From: Ethanoligenens sp047722935 | GTDB lineage: Bacteria > Bacillota > Clostridia > Oscillospirales > Ethanoligenentaceae | NCBI GenBank assembly: GCA_047722935.1 | Contig: JBDNZS010000033.1 | Coordinates: 1-33,289, forward strand | Length of the DNA stretch: 33,289 nucleotides | Reading direction: 5' to 3' | In this document: positions 8,002 to 15,544 of the stretch, piece by piece | Position numbering within the stretch: position 1 is the first letter of the stretch | How the letters are laid out: each line of letters begins with the position of its first letter | The notes under the pieces: model-generated | Database searches by the model: none | What the model was told of the DNA's origin: nothing | Seen by the model: the letters and a program-made list of their open reading frames with translations, nothing else | Position numbers and translations under genes: made by a program

Positions 8002-9097
8002 TTAGCCTCACAGGCAGGACGAGAAAAATAAATGCGTCCCCATCTGGCGGGCAGATTTTCATAGGGGAAAGGGAACCGCCAAGCTGGATACGAATTTCGT
8101 CGCAATCGGTAGCTTTTAAAGCGTCTATTAAATACCGGTTGTTGAACCCCATCTCACAGGGCTCGCCATCAAAAATCGCGTTGACTTCATCGTATATTTT
8201 ACCAATACTGCTGCTGCATTTTATGCGAATTCGGTCGGGTTCAAAAATACAGCGGACAGGCGATTTTAAGCGATCGGTAATTAACAGAGAGGCACGATCG
8301 ATACTATTGGTCAATGTGCGTGCGTTGACTCTTGCTTCCGCAGTTTTTGTACCGCTGAGCACACTTTTATAATCCAGAAATTGACCTTCAAGCAAACGGG
8401 AAATAATCGTATAACCGCCGGTTTCGAATAAGAGATGTTTTTTACCGATGTTGATTGTAATAGGGTCGTCGTTTTCGGGATGGAGTAGTTTATATATTTC
8501 TGTCAACGTTTTTCCGGGTACGACGAAAGATGTATTTTGTTCTTCTTTGACTTGTTCCTTACGGATGGCTAAGCGGAAGCCGTCTACTGCAACCAGGCGC
8601 AGGACTTTGTCTTGTAATTCAAACAGGATACCGGTGTGTATGGGATTGCTTTCGTCGGTGGAGATGGAGAAAATCGTTTGTCGGATCATGCTCATCAGTA
8701 AGTTTTCGGGTAGTTCAATGGAGGTACCGTCGGAAAACACAGGCAATTCAGGAAACTCAAGAGCAGGTATCCCAAGGATGGTGAATTCCGCTGCACCACT
8801 GGTGACGATTGTCAGTAGTTTTTCATTACTTTTGACTTCTACTGTTTCTCCTGGTAGTTTTCGAACCATATCGGTGAATATTTTAGCATTTAGGACGATT
8901 TCACCATCTGTTTGGCATTCTGCGTCAATGGCTGTAGAAATACCGAGTTCTAAATTATAGGCGTGCAGTGTAATCTGGTTATTGTCTGTACGGATAAGGA
9001 TGCCTTCCATTGCTGGCATAGAGGACTTTGTTGAAACTGCACGTCCGGTTACTGAGAGGGCTTCCGCAAGCTTTTTGGTGTTACAGCGAAATTGCAT
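7988..9097 (-). CDS. dnaN: DNA polymerase III beta subunit (sliding clamp)
   Basis: This 369-residue protein forms the dimeric ring that tethers replicative polymerase to DNA. All three clamp domains are recognisable, with the conserved VDGFRLAI in the middle domain and the C-terminal PVRLNADG (typical clamp ending is PMRL/PVR). I start it at 9097 (MQFRCNTKKLAEAL), preceded by AAAGGA at 9 bp. An in-frame ATG seven codons upstream at 9118 places that ribosome binding site inside the gene and is unlikely. It lies downstream of dnaA across the putative unwinding region. Confidence 0.97.
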   Translation of the reverse strand: MQFRCNTKKLAEALSVTGRAVSTKSSMPAMEGILIRTDNNQITLHAYNLELGISTAIDAECQTDGEIVLNAKIFTDMVRKLPGETVEVKSNEKLLTIVTSGAAEFTILGIPALEFPELPVFSDGTSIELPENLLMSMIRQTIFSISTDESNPIHTGILFELQDKVLRLVAVDGFRLAIRKEQVKEEQNTSFVVPGKTLTEIYKLLHPENDDPITINIGKKHLLFETGGYTIISRLLEGQFLDYKSVLSGTKTAEARVNARTLTNSIDRASLLITDRLKSPVRCIFEPDRIRIKCSSSIGKIYDEVNAIFDGEPCEMGFNNRYLIDALKATDCDEIRIQLGGSLSPMKICPPDGDAFIFLVLPVRLNADG

Positions 9098-9130
9098 GAT
9101 TCGTTTTCCTTTCTTCATAGTATAGAATAG

Positions 9131-9176
9131 CTTATTTTAAGAGAAGACGTAGTAGGGGCGGTGAATTTGTTGAAAA
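9131..9176 (-). other. oriC: Putative oriC unwinding core: two DnaA boxes, GC block and DnaA-trio tract
   Basis: Reading the minus strand, TTTTCAACA (9176-9168) abuts AATTCACCG (9167-9159). A C-rich block and then TACTACGTCTTCTCTTA follow, running into the A/T-rich TAAAATAAG. The order matches the basal unwinding system of B. subtilis as I recall it: two adjacent DnaA boxes, a GC cluster, then repeated CTA/CTT-type trios at the start of the A/T-rich region in the dnaA-dnaN gap. Both boxes differ from TTATCCACA by more than one base. The identification rests on order, spacing and the trio pattern; no replication data are visible. Confidence 0.55.
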
Positions 9177-9221
9177 AACCCGCAATGCTTGTCTGGAAGC
9201 GAATTAGCTGGATTTTGGGGG

Positions 9222-9335
9222 TGTGAATGCATTTGCAGGAGTTTGTCGAAGTTTTGGGGAGAAGCTCGAAAGTTCAACAGACTTGTGAAATATAGGCGGT
9301 GAATAAACGGGAAAAGTGGAAAGTATGGTGAAAAC
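9222..9335. other. Group of divergent DnaA-box-like sites in the dnaA-dnaN gap
   Basis: Four similarly oriented motifs are seen: TGTGAATGC (9222-9230), TGTGAAATA (9284-9292), GGTGAATAA (9298-9306) and GGTGAAAAC (9327-9335). Each resembles TGTGGATAA with two or more changes. They lie upstream (in dnaN-reading sense) of the core and share its orientation. The 304-bp gap from 9098 to 9401 contains no gene that I can support. Confidence 0.35.
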
Positions 9336-9401
9336 AGTAGAGGGAAGGGATGTTTTGTTTGAGAGCGGTGGAAAATGTAAAAAAAAGTCGCAGTGGAAAG
9401 T

Positions 9402-10745
9402 TCAGTTGGCGCGGATGTTTTTAATGATATCCTCTACTGTTGCCTTTAAATGTGGCTTGTTTTTCATTTCGTCTTCTACCTTTTGGATAGCATATACCAC
9501 GGTGGAGTGGTCCCGTCCATTGAATTTCTCACCGATGGAGGATGTAGACATCTGTGTGATTTCACGAATGATATACATGGAGACTTGGCGTGCGGTAGAA
9601 ATATTGCCCGAACGCATTTTACCTTTGATTTCTTCCGGGGATACGCCAAATGTGCGTGAAACTTCGCTGACGATTCGATCAATCGTGACGGGAACCGGTT
9701 GGTTGTCGTTTAAAATATCCCTGATCGCGTTCTGTGCAATGGCGATGGAGGGTGGATCTCCTGTGAGAAGGTTGTAGGCTTTGATTTTTTTGACGGCTCC
9801 CTCTAACTGGCGGATATTGTTTTTTAAGCGGTTTGCGATGTATTCTCCCACTTCGTCTGGAATCGCGATGCCAAGCAGTTCCGCTTTGCGTTTGATAATA
9901 GCCAGTCGCGTCTCAAAATCGGGGGGTTGGATGTCCGCGAGCAGTCCCCATTCAAAGCGCGTACGTAAGCGGTCTTCTAATGTTTGTATTTCCTTTGGAG
10001 GGCGATCCGATGTAAGGACTATTTGTTTTTTAGATTCATAAAGGGAATTAAACGTATGAAAAAATTCTTCTTGGGTGGATTCTTTACCGGCAACGAATTG
10101 AATATCATCTACCAGGAGTACATCTGTCTGCCTATATTTATTACGGAAACTGATTTGGCTGTTCTGCCGAATCGATTCGATCAGATCATTTGTAAAATCT
10201 TCGCCTTTTATGTAGAGAATCTGACTGTTTTGATTGTTTTTTAATATTTCATGGCGAATTGCATGCAGCAGATGTGTTTTACCAAGACCTGAGCCGCCGT
10301 AGATAAACAGCGGATTGTAGGCCATAGCGGGATTGGAGGCGACCGCAAGGGACGCTGCATGTGCAAATTTGTTGGAGGAACCTACTATAAAGGTATCGAA
10401 GGTATATTCATAGTCTGCGCTGGCATAGGTCTTTTCGATATCTTCGGGGTTCTGTGTGACTACAAAATCATATTGGGAATGATAACCGTTTGGTTTGTCA
10501 TCTTCTGTCACAATGCGAATATCAACCGGAAAACCCAGTGTGTGTTCAAATCCATCTTTTAAAAGTTGTTTGTACCTGTCGTAGATGATATTCCTCTGAA
10601 AATCTGACCGGACGAAAAAAACCGCTTCAGTTGAATGGAGTTCTACGGGTTCCATGCAGTAAATCCAAGTTTTGAATGCCACATCACTGATTTTTTCTTT
10701 GCAGAAGAGGCAAACCCCCTCCCAAACTTCTTTAAAGGACTGCAT
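9402..10745 (-). CDS. dnaA: Chromosomal replication initiator protein DnaA
   Basis: This 447-residue AAA+ protein binds DnaA boxes and unwinds oriC. Domain I is at about residues 1-80, followed by a short linker. The AAA+ domain carries Walker A GGSGLGKT (150-157), Walker B LLVDDIQ (210-216) and the arginine-finger region RLRTRFEWGL (259-268). Domain IV has the DNA-binding signature STARQVSMYIIRE (383-395) and GRDHSTV (410-416). The loop before the recognition helix (MSTSSIGEKF) differs from the MSLPEIG form of many homologues, which is of interest given the divergent boxes nearby. A G-rich GGGGGTAG precedes the ATG. Its upstream region carries DnaA-box-like sites, consistent with autoregulation. 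Confidence 0.98.
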   Translation of the reverse strand: MQSFKEVWEGVCLFCKEKISDVAFKTWIYCMEPVELHSTEAVFFVRSDFQRNIIYDRYKQLLKDGFEHTLGFPVDIRIVTEDDKPNGYHSQYDFVVTQNPEDIEKTYASADYEYTFDTFIVGSSNKFAHAASLAVASNPAMAYNPLFIYGGSGLGKTHLLHAIRHEILKNNQNSQILYIKGEDFTNDLIESIRQNSQISFRNKYRQTDVLLVDDIQFVAGKESTQEEFFHTFNSLYESKKQIVLTSDRPPKEIQTLEDRLRTRFEWGLLADIQPPDFETRLAIIKRKAELLGIAIPDEVGEYIANRLKNNIRQLEGAVKKIKAYNLLTGDPPSIAIAQNAIRDILNDNQPVPVTIDRIVSEVSRTFGVSPEEIKGKMRSGNISTARQVSMYIIREITQMSTSSIGEKFNGRDHSTVVYAIQKVEDEMKNKPHLKATVEDIIKNIRAN

Positions 10746-10768
10746 CTATGGACTACCCCCGATTCTTG

Positions 10769-10854
10769 ATATCCACAATATTGTGGAAAACTCTGTTGAA
10801 AGAGTTGAAAACATGTGAATGAATGATTTAAAAACTTTGAAAACCTGTGAAAAG
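10769..10854. other. DnaA-box cluster upstream of dnaA
   Basis: A perfect 16-bp palindrome TCCACAATATTGTGGA (10772-10787) holds two back-to-back boxes: ATATCCACA (10769-10777) and TGTGGAAAA (10782-10790), the latter matching the relaxed consensus TTWTNCACA on its complement. Further similar motifs in the same orientation are TGTTGAAAG (10794-10802), TGTGAATGA (10814-10822) and TGTGAAAAG (10846-10854). A 15-base unit TTGAAAACNTGTGAA occurs at 10805-10819 and 10837-10851, 32 bp apart. This is a likely second origin element and/or a dnaA operator. Confidence 0.55.
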
Positions 10855-10900
10855 TGAAGAAAAAAGTCGTTTACCTGCTAGTATTTGCTGTGGTCGGCAG

Positions 10901-10926
10901 AAAAAGCCCGCGGGCACGCCGCGGGC
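10901..10926 (-). terminator. GC-rich terminator reading toward dnaA
   Basis: On the minus strand GCCCGCGG (10926-10919), loop CGTGC and CCGCGGGC (10913-10906) are followed at once by five T. This is a textbook intrinsic terminator. It points toward dnaA and lies about 155 bp before its start, so it must end an upstream short transcript or act as an attenuator. Confidence 0.7.
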
Positions 10927-10959
10927 GGACAGGAAAATCGTAAATAAACGCATGTGGGC

Positions 10960-10995
10960 GTTGTTTGCCGCCGTGATGTCACGGGGGCAAACAAC
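10960..10995. repeat. Long inverted repeat in the dnaA-rpmH gap
   Basis: GTTGTTTGCC (10960-10969) pairs perfectly with GGCAAACAAC (10986-10995), and a second stem CCGTGA/TCACGG lies inside. On the plus strand TTGTTTT follows, so it could also act as a weak plus-strand terminator. It is the main structural element of the candidate small RNA. Confidence 0.6.
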
Positions 10996-11058
10996 TTGTT
11001 TTATGGTATGCACACGTTTATATTGAGGAGAACGTGAAGAACAGGATGCATTTTATTT

Positions 11059-11088
11059 ATGATACCATAAATGCCGGGGGAAAATCAA
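11059..11088 (-). promoter_or_regulatory. Candidate promoter for the dnaA-rpmH intergenic transcript
   Basis: On the minus strand TTGATT (11088-11083) and TATCAT (11064-11059) are separated by 18 bp, and TGG precedes the -10 box (extended -10). It is divergent from the rpmH promoter about 85 bp away. Confidence 0.4.
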
Positions 11089-11173
11089 TAGACCTATCGG
11101 ATACGATTTTCATTCTTTCATATATAAAAGGCATACGATTTTATGGGGGATTTTTCCGGGAGACAAATAATTG

Positions 11174-11203
11174 TTGACAGGCCTTGCGCCAATACTGTAT
11201 AAT
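11174..11203 (+). promoter_or_regulatory. Strong sigma-A promoter of rpmH
   Basis: Both boxes are perfect consensus: TTGACA (11174-11179) and TATAAT (11198-11203), 18 bp apart. The rpmH start codon follows 37 bp later. This is the best promoter in the window and fits a highly expressed ribosomal protein gene. Confidence 0.9.
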
Positions 11204-11239
11204 ATCGGGGATAAGGCTCATGTAGAAAGGCGGAGGATT

Positions 11240-11374
11240 ATGTTAAGAACGTATCAGCCGAAAAAAATTCATAGAAAACGGAAACATGGTTTTCGTAATC
11301 GGATGTCTACCAGCAACGGACGCAAAGTGCTTGCTAAGCGCCGTGCAAAAGGCAGAAAGATGCTGTCCTATTGA
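11240..11374 (+). CDS. rpmH: 50S ribosomal protein L34
   Basis: This 44-residue, very basic protein is full-length L34 (MLRTYQPKKIHRKRKHGFRNRMST, ending GRKMLSY). It is a late-assembling protein of the large ribosomal subunit. GGAGG lies 4-5 bp before the ATG. It opens the plus-strand half of the origin region, and rnpA follows after a terminator-like hairpin, the conserved bacterial order. Confidence 0.98.
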   Translation: MLRTYQPKKIHRKRKHGFRNRMSTSNGRKVLAKRRAKGRKMLSY

Positions 11375-11378
11375 CACG

Positions 11379-11406
11379 AAGGCCACTTTCCGGTGGTCTT
11401 TCTTTT
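11379..11406 (+). terminator. Hairpin with T-rich tail after rpmH (partial terminator)
   Basis: AAGGCCAC (11379-11386) and GTGGTCTT (11393-11400) pair over 8 bp with one G-U, loop TTTCCG, then TCTTTTAT. Only 5 bp separate it from the rpmH stop. It likely ends most rpmH transcripts and lets a fraction read into rnpA. Confidence 0.65.
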
Positions 11407-11440
11407 ATGAAAATCGGATAGTCAAAAATGGAATAGGTCA

Positions 11441-11821
11441 ATGGAAAAGTCAGTGGTGGACGGACAGGGGCGAGACGGATTGATACAAAAGACCATATCG
11501 CTGACGGAAAATCGGGATTTTCGTCGTCTTTATCACAGAGGGCGTAATATGGTACATCCATGCCTTGTGTTGTATTACGCGCGCAACAGACTCGGACATA
11601 ACCGTGTTGGAATCACCACTAGCAAAAAAATAGGAAAAGCGGTCGCGCGCAATCGTGCCAGAAGAATCATCCGGGAGGCTTACCGCCAACTTGGCCCTGC
11701 GGTAAAATCCGGGTGGGATGTGGTATTTGTTGCTCGTTCGCGTACGCCTTCCTGTAAGATGGGCGATGTTTCCAGAATTATGGGCGGCATGTTTAAAAGT
11801 GCGGGCATTATGAAACAATGA
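11441..11821 (+). CDS. rnpA: Ribonuclease P protein component
   Basis: The protein subunit of RNase P, which removes 5' leaders from pre-tRNAs together with the catalytic RNA. The diagnostic basic RNR motif is in KAVARNRARRIIREAYRQL, preceded by RVGITTSKKIG. With the ATG at 11441 the protein has 126 residues. A TTG at 11480, 9 bp after AGGGG, gives a 113-residue protein beginning IQKTISLTENRDFRRLY, which fits the usual family N-terminus better. The ATG at 11441 has only a poor ribosome binding site. The stop overlaps the yidD start (ATGA). Confidence 0.93.
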   Translation: MEKSVVDGQGRDGLIQKTISLTENRDFRRLYHRGRNMVHPCLVLYYARNRLGHNRVGITTSKKIGKAVARNRARRIIREAYRQLGPAVKSGWDVVFVARSRTPSCKMGDVSRIMGGMFKSAGIMKQ

Positions 11822-12063
11822 AGTGGTTGTTGTTGGGTCTCATCCGTTTCTATCAACATTTTATTTCACCGCTTACACCGCCTTCCTGTCGATACTATCC
11901 CACTTGTTCCCGATATGCCGCGCAGGCGATCGAACGGTTTGGCGCGCTGCGCGGCGGTTATCTTGCAGTGCGGCGTATTTTGCGTTGTCATCCATTTTGT
12001 AAAGGCGGAATAGACCCCGTACCCGAACATTTCTCTTGGCGTGGAACGTATAAAAGGCTGTAA
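11818..12063 (+). CDS. yidD: Membrane protein insertion efficiency factor YidD
   Basis: This 81-residue protein has the family core IRFYQHFISPLTPPSCRYYPTCSRYAAQAI and the later cysteine in LRCHPFCKGGIDPVPE. The protein is membrane-associated, probably by an amphipathic N-terminal helix, and assists YidC-dependent insertion. It overlaps rnpA by 4 bp and ends 20 bp before yidC, so the three are translationally linked. Confidence 0.95.
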   Translation: MKWLLLGLIRFYQHFISPLTPPSCRYYPTCSRYAAQAIERFGALRGGYLAVRRILRCHPFCKGGIDPVPEHFSWRGTYKRL

Positions 12064-12083
12064 TGCTCTGCTTGGAGGTTGCC

Positions 12084-13316
12084 ATGGCAGCAATCAGTTT
12101 TACCAATATCTTTGATATCATCAATATTCCTCTCGGTTTTGTGCTGCGATTTTGTTATCAGCTTACCAATAACTATGGATTGGCAATCATTTTATTCACA
12201 TTGATTGTTCGATTGGTGTTGGTGCCTCTTGCAATCAAACAGCAAAAAACCATGGCCAACACAGTGCGGTTGCAGCCTAAGTTGAAAGCACTTCAGCAAA
12301 AGCACGGTAAAGATAAACAAAAATTGAATGAAGAACAGATGAAGCTATATCAGGAAGAGGGCGCCAACCCAATGGGTGGGTGCTTGCCGCTCCTGGTACA
12401 GTTGCCGATTCTGTATGGTTTATATAATGTAATCTATCATCCGCTGCGGTATATCGTACAGCTGAGTGAAGAAACGAAAAACCGTGTCATTTATGATTTG
12501 TTTCCAGTTTTGCAATCGAGTTATTCCAGTATTTTTGGAAAAATGAGTTCGGCTTCTCAAGCACTTTCCAACCGTGAAGTGGAAATCTATGCGGCAAAAG
12601 CAATACCGCATCATATGGATAAACTTTCGTTTTTGCCCAGCCATATGCTTATGTTGGATTTTAACTTTTTCGGTTTGGATCTTTCCGTGATGCCTGGCTG
12701 GCGGTTTACCATTTATTTGATAATTCCAGTTTTGTGCTATGTGTCTACGTTTGTGCAAGTTTGGCTTAGCACCCGCATCAACAAGCAAAACAATCTCGCC
12801 GCCGATGCGCCGGGAACCGGTGGAATGAACACAGGGATGATGATTATCATGCCGTTGTTTTCCGCGTGGATTTCCTTTTCTGTGCCGGCTGGCGTAGGAA
12901 TGTACTGGATTACAGGTAATTTGATCATGCTTGCGCAGGTTATTTTGCTTAATAAATTTTACAATCCAAAAGAGTTGGCGGAAATTTATGAAAAGAAATC
13001 TCTCCAGAAAAAGCGGGAGCGGATTGCTTCCATGAGGGAGAGAGAAGAACGTTTGGCCGCCAAGCTGCGTGAAAACGGTGAAGATGAAACCACATCCGAA
13101 ACAGCGGACATGGATAAATCGGACGAGCTTGAGGATGAAAAGCCAGAAGAAATTGATGTGGATGAAAAAATCTCCAACAAGAAAATGATGGAGGAAAACC
13201 GCAAACGTCTGGCAATTGCGAGGGAAAAAGAAAAACTTGAAGAAAAGCTTCGTGAACAGAATCCAGCGCATGTCAACACGAATCCAGCGAAGAAAAAGAA
13301 AAAGCGGCGCAGGTAA
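12084..13316 (+). CDS. yidC: Membrane protein insertase YidC/SpoIIIJ
   Basis: This 410-residue polytopic protein inserts proteins in the cytoplasmic membrane, alone or with Sec. It has the five core membrane segments, the conserved positively charged groove residue in IVRLVLVPLAIKQQKTM, and the PLLVQLPILYGLYNVI segment. The last hydrophobic segments are MMIIMPLFSAWISFSVPAGVGMYWITGNLIMLAQ. A long C-terminal tail of about 110 residues is highly charged and ends in a Lys/Arg run, which in related proteins contacts the ribosome. No lipobox is seen at the N-terminus. I use the ATG at 12084, with GGAGG 6 bp upstream, rather than the in-frame ATG at 12063. Confidence 0.97.
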   Translation: MAAISFTNIFDIINIPLGFVLRFCYQLTNNYGLAIILFTLIVRLVLVPLAIKQQKTMANTVRLQPKLKALQQKHGKDKQKLNEEQMKLYQEEGANPMGGCLPLLVQLPILYGLYNVIYHPLRYIVQLSEETKNRVIYDLFPVLQSSYSSIFGKMSSASQALSNREVEIYAAKAIPHHMDKLSFLPSHMLMLDFNFFGLDLSVMPGWRFTIYLIIPVLCYVSTFVQVWLSTRINKQNNLAADAPGTGGMNTGMMIIMPLFSAWISFSVPAGVGMYWITGNLIMLAQVILLNKFYNPKELAEIYEKKSLQKKRERIASMREREERLAAKLRENGEDETTSETADMDKSDELEDEKPEEIDVDEKISNKKMMEENRKRLAIAREKEKLEEKLREQNPAHVNTNPAKKKKKRRR

Positions 13317-13344
13317 ATACTAAAATGTGAGGAGGTGTCGGCAA

Positions 13345-13989
13345 ATGAAGCGGGAAGCAGTTGCCACAGGACGAACCGTTGAAGACGCTATCCGTGCGGC
13401 ATGTGAGCAGCTTGGCGCAGAACGGGACAGAATCCAAGTTGAGGTTCTCCAATTACCGTCAAAGCGATTATTGGGTTTGCTTGGCGCCTCCGAAGCAAAA
13501 GTGCGCGCAACGATTGAATTGACGGTTGAAGAACGCGCCAAAAATTATCTTGCTGGCATCTTAGACCGAATGGACATTCCGCAATATGTGTTGGACGGCA
13601 AAGTTGATGGCAGCGATATTGATTTGGAAATTCGTGGAGAGAATCTTGGTCTTGTTATCGGGCATCGCGGAGAAACACTGGATGCATTGCAATATTTAAC
13701 GTCACTGGCGGCAAACCGCGGTGAGGAATCATTTAAGCGAATTTCACTGGATACCGGCGATTACCGAAAAAAACGTGAGAAAACACTGTTTGCTTTGGCA
13801 AAGAGGTTGGCGATTGGCGCTGTTAAAACAAGACGTACAACCACTCTGGAGCCCATGAATCCGTATGAACGCCGCATCATTCATACGGCAGTTCAAGAGG
13901 TAAATGGTGCTGCGAGTTGGTCGGTTGGAGCCGAGCCAAACCGCCGGGTTGTTATAGGTGTGGAAAAACAGCGTAAGCACACGTCGTAA
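13345..13989 (+). CDS. jag: RNA-binding protein Jag/KhpB (Jag-N, KH and R3H domains)
   Basis: This 214-residue protein begins with a Jag-N domain (KREAVATGRTVEDAIRAACEQLG and LPSKRLLGLLG). A KH domain with VIGHRGETLDALQYL and an R3H domain (EPMNPYERRIIHTAVQEV, then EPNRRVVI) follow. Jag/KhpB binds RNA, pairs with KhpA in some Firmicutes and affects cell division and envelope gene expression. GAGGAGG lies about 10 bp before the ATG. It follows yidC by 28 bp, the normal partner gene. Confidence 0.96.
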   Translation: MKREAVATGRTVEDAIRAACEQLGAERDRIQVEVLQLPSKRLLGLLGASEAKVRATIELTVEERAKNYLAGILDRMDIPQYVLDGKVDGSDIDLEIRGENLGLVIGHRGETLDALQYLTSLAANRGEESFKRISLDTGDYRKKREKTLFALAKRLAIGAVKTRRTTTLEPMNPYERRIIHTAVQEVNGAASWSVGAEPNRRVVIGVEKQRKHTS

Positions 13990-14047
13990 TGTATGCTTTG
14001 AATATTCGTTATTTATTTTAGATGACCGGCTGTTCCGAGATGCGGTT

Positions 14048-14088
14048 GCCGACGATAAAATGCAAGGTGGCTTGTCATTTTATCCGGC
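14048..14088 (+). repeat. Long hairpin in the jag-mnmE gap
   Basis: GCCG, two bulged bases, GATAAAATG and CAAG (14048-14066) pair with CTTG, one bulged T, CATTTTATC and CGGC (14071-14088) around a GTGG loop. That makes a stem of 17 pairs in the 155-bp leader of mnmE. A pyrimidine-rich stretch (CTTTTCTATTTTATCTTTTT, 14105-14124) follows, too far away to be a simple terminator tail. The rest of the gap holds nothing recognisable. Confidence 0.6.
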
Positions 14089-14144
14089 GCGCAGAGCGGG
14101 GCGGCTTTTCTATTTTATCTTTTTGGTGAAAGGAGGACACATTG

Positions 14145-15512
14145 ATGCAATATGAACCCATTGCGGCAATCGCTACACCACAGGGAACTGGCGGGATCGG
14201 CGTCATACGGATTTCGGGGGAGGGCGCTTTTGCTGTTGCGCAAACTGTTTTTAGGGCAGAGTCCGGAAAGCTTCTGGATGAGATGTCGGGTTATACTGCA
14301 TCATATGGAAAGATACTCGATGCAGGTGGCGTGATTGATGAAGCCATTGCCTTGGTTTTTAAAACACCGAAAAGTTATACCGGTGAGGATGTGGTGGAAT
14401 TTTCCTGTCATGGTGGGGAGACTGTGTTGCGTAGAGTGTTGGCGGCCGTTTTTCAGGCGGGCGCACGGATGGCAGATCCGGGAGAATTTACAAAACGCGC
14501 TTTTTTACATGGACGCATGGATTTAACAGAAGCGGAAGCTGTGATGCAGTTGATTGGCGCACAAAATGAGGATGCCGCGCGAGCTGCACTGGCACAGCAT
14601 GAGGGCGCCCTGTTTTATCGAGTGAAGGAAATCAAAGAGATACTTTACCAGCTTTCCGCTGAATTGGCGGCTTATTTTGATTACCCGGATGATGATATTC
14701 CAGCATTGACACCGGAAGCGGTTGTACCGCGACTTGAAGAAATGCAAGATAGATTGACCGCGTTATGCGACCGCTATGAATCTGGAAAAGTAATCCGTGA
14801 TGGAGTCGCCGTTGCAATTGTCGGGAAGCCAAATGTGGGAAAATCTACTTTAATGAACTTAATGCTCGGCGAAGAGCGCAGCATTGTCACGCCGGTGGCG
14901 GGAACCACTCGTGATATTGTGGAGGAAAGTGTATGGTTCGCAGGGACAACACTGCGGTTGTTTGATACTGCCGGCTTGCGCGAAACAGAGGATGTCGTAG
15001 AACAGATTGGGGTAGCACGCGCAAAGGAAAAGTTGAACCATGCCGCGTTGATTTTTGCTTTATTTGATGGCTCGCGTCCGCTGGATACAGAGGATGAAGC
15101 GTTGTTTTCCATGCTGCGTGGCAAACGCGTGCTTGCAATTTTGACCAAAGCAGACCTTCCACAGCGTTGTGATGTGAAACGTGTGCGTGCAGCATTCTCC
15201 TCAGTTCTATCACTTTCAGCGGCACATGGAACCGGATTGGACCAATTGGAATCGGGAGTACGTGCAGCTCTGCAATTGGATAACTTTGATCCGCGTGCGG
15301 CAATGCTGGCAAATGCGCGGCAATTGGATTGTGTGGTGCGTGCAAAGGCGGCCATTGCAGAATGTCAGAAGGCGCTTTCGGCAGGATTCACTTTGGATGT
15401 GTTGTCGGTGGAACTGCAAGCCGCATCGGGTGCATTGGCGGAATTGACCGGTGAACAGGCTTCTGAAGCAGTAATTGAAAAAGTGTTTGCACAATTTTGT
15501 GTGGGAAAATAA
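14145..15512 (+). CDS. mnmE: tRNA modification GTPase MnmE
   Basis: This 455-residue protein works with MnmG to put the (carboxymethyl)aminomethyl group on U34 of tRNAs that read NNA/NNG codons. It has the N-terminal folate-binding domain (residues 1 to about 118) and an inserted G domain. The G domain shows GKPNVGKS (227-234), the AGTTRD loop (252-257) and DTAG (274-277), with TKAD for guanine specificity. The C-terminal motif FCVGK carries the conserved cysteine. AAAGGAGG is 8-9 bp before the ATG at 14145. Confidence 0.98.
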   Translation: MQYEPIAAIATPQGTGGIGVIRISGEGAFAVAQTVFRAESGKLLDEMSGYTASYGKILDAGGVIDEAIALVFKTPKSYTGEDVVEFSCHGGETVLRRVLAAVFQAGARMADPGEFTKRAFLHGRMDLTEAEAVMQLIGAQNEDAARAALAQHEGALFYRVKEIKEILYQLSAELAAYFDYPDDDIPALTPEAVVPRLEEMQDRLTALCDRYESGKVIRDGVAVAIVGKPNVGKSTLMNLMLGEERSIVTPVAGTTRDIVEESVWFAGTTLRLFDTAGLRETEDVVEQIGVARAKEKLNHAALIFALFDGSRPLDTEDEALFSMLRGKRVLAILTKADLPQRCDVKRVRAAFSSVLSLSAAHGTGLDQLESGVRAALQLDNFDPRAAMLANARQLDCVVRAKAAIAECQKALSAGFTLDVLSVELQAASGALAELTGEQASEAVIEKVFAQFCVGK

Positions 15513-15544
15513 ATTGAAAATTTTCAACAGGTGGGAGATCAATT

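Larger units (their letters stand above)
10901..11052 (-). ncRNA. Candidate small RNA or attenuated dnaA leader between rpmH and dnaA
   Basis: A plausible minus-strand promoter (11088-11059) would start a transcript of about 150 nt that ends at the strong terminator 10926-10901. The predicted RNA contains a 10-bp perfect outer stem GTTGTTTGCC/GGCAAACAAC (10995-10986 with 10969-10960) closing an inner CGTGA/TCACG hairpin. No open reading frame in it has a ribosome binding site; the longest one runs through the terminator hairpin. I recognise no known RNA family. Termination read-through would make it the dnaA leader. Confidence 0.35.

Noticed and set aside
10828..11013. 61-codon minus-strand frame between rpmH and dnaA
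   Set aside because: It runs straight through the GC-rich terminator hairpin, has no ribosome binding site and no family resemblance; a non-coding transcript fits better.
12420..13271. 283-codon minus-strand open frame inside yidC
   Set aside because: The Phe/His-rich translation is the shadow of Lys/Glu-rich and hydrophobic YidC codons; the sense frame is a certain gene.
15521..15529. TTTTCAACA, identical to an origin-core box, in the mnmE-mnmG gap (and again at 22640-22648)
   Set aside because: Single A/T-rich 9-mers in gaps can occur by chance; without clustering or pairing they are not evidence for DnaA binding.
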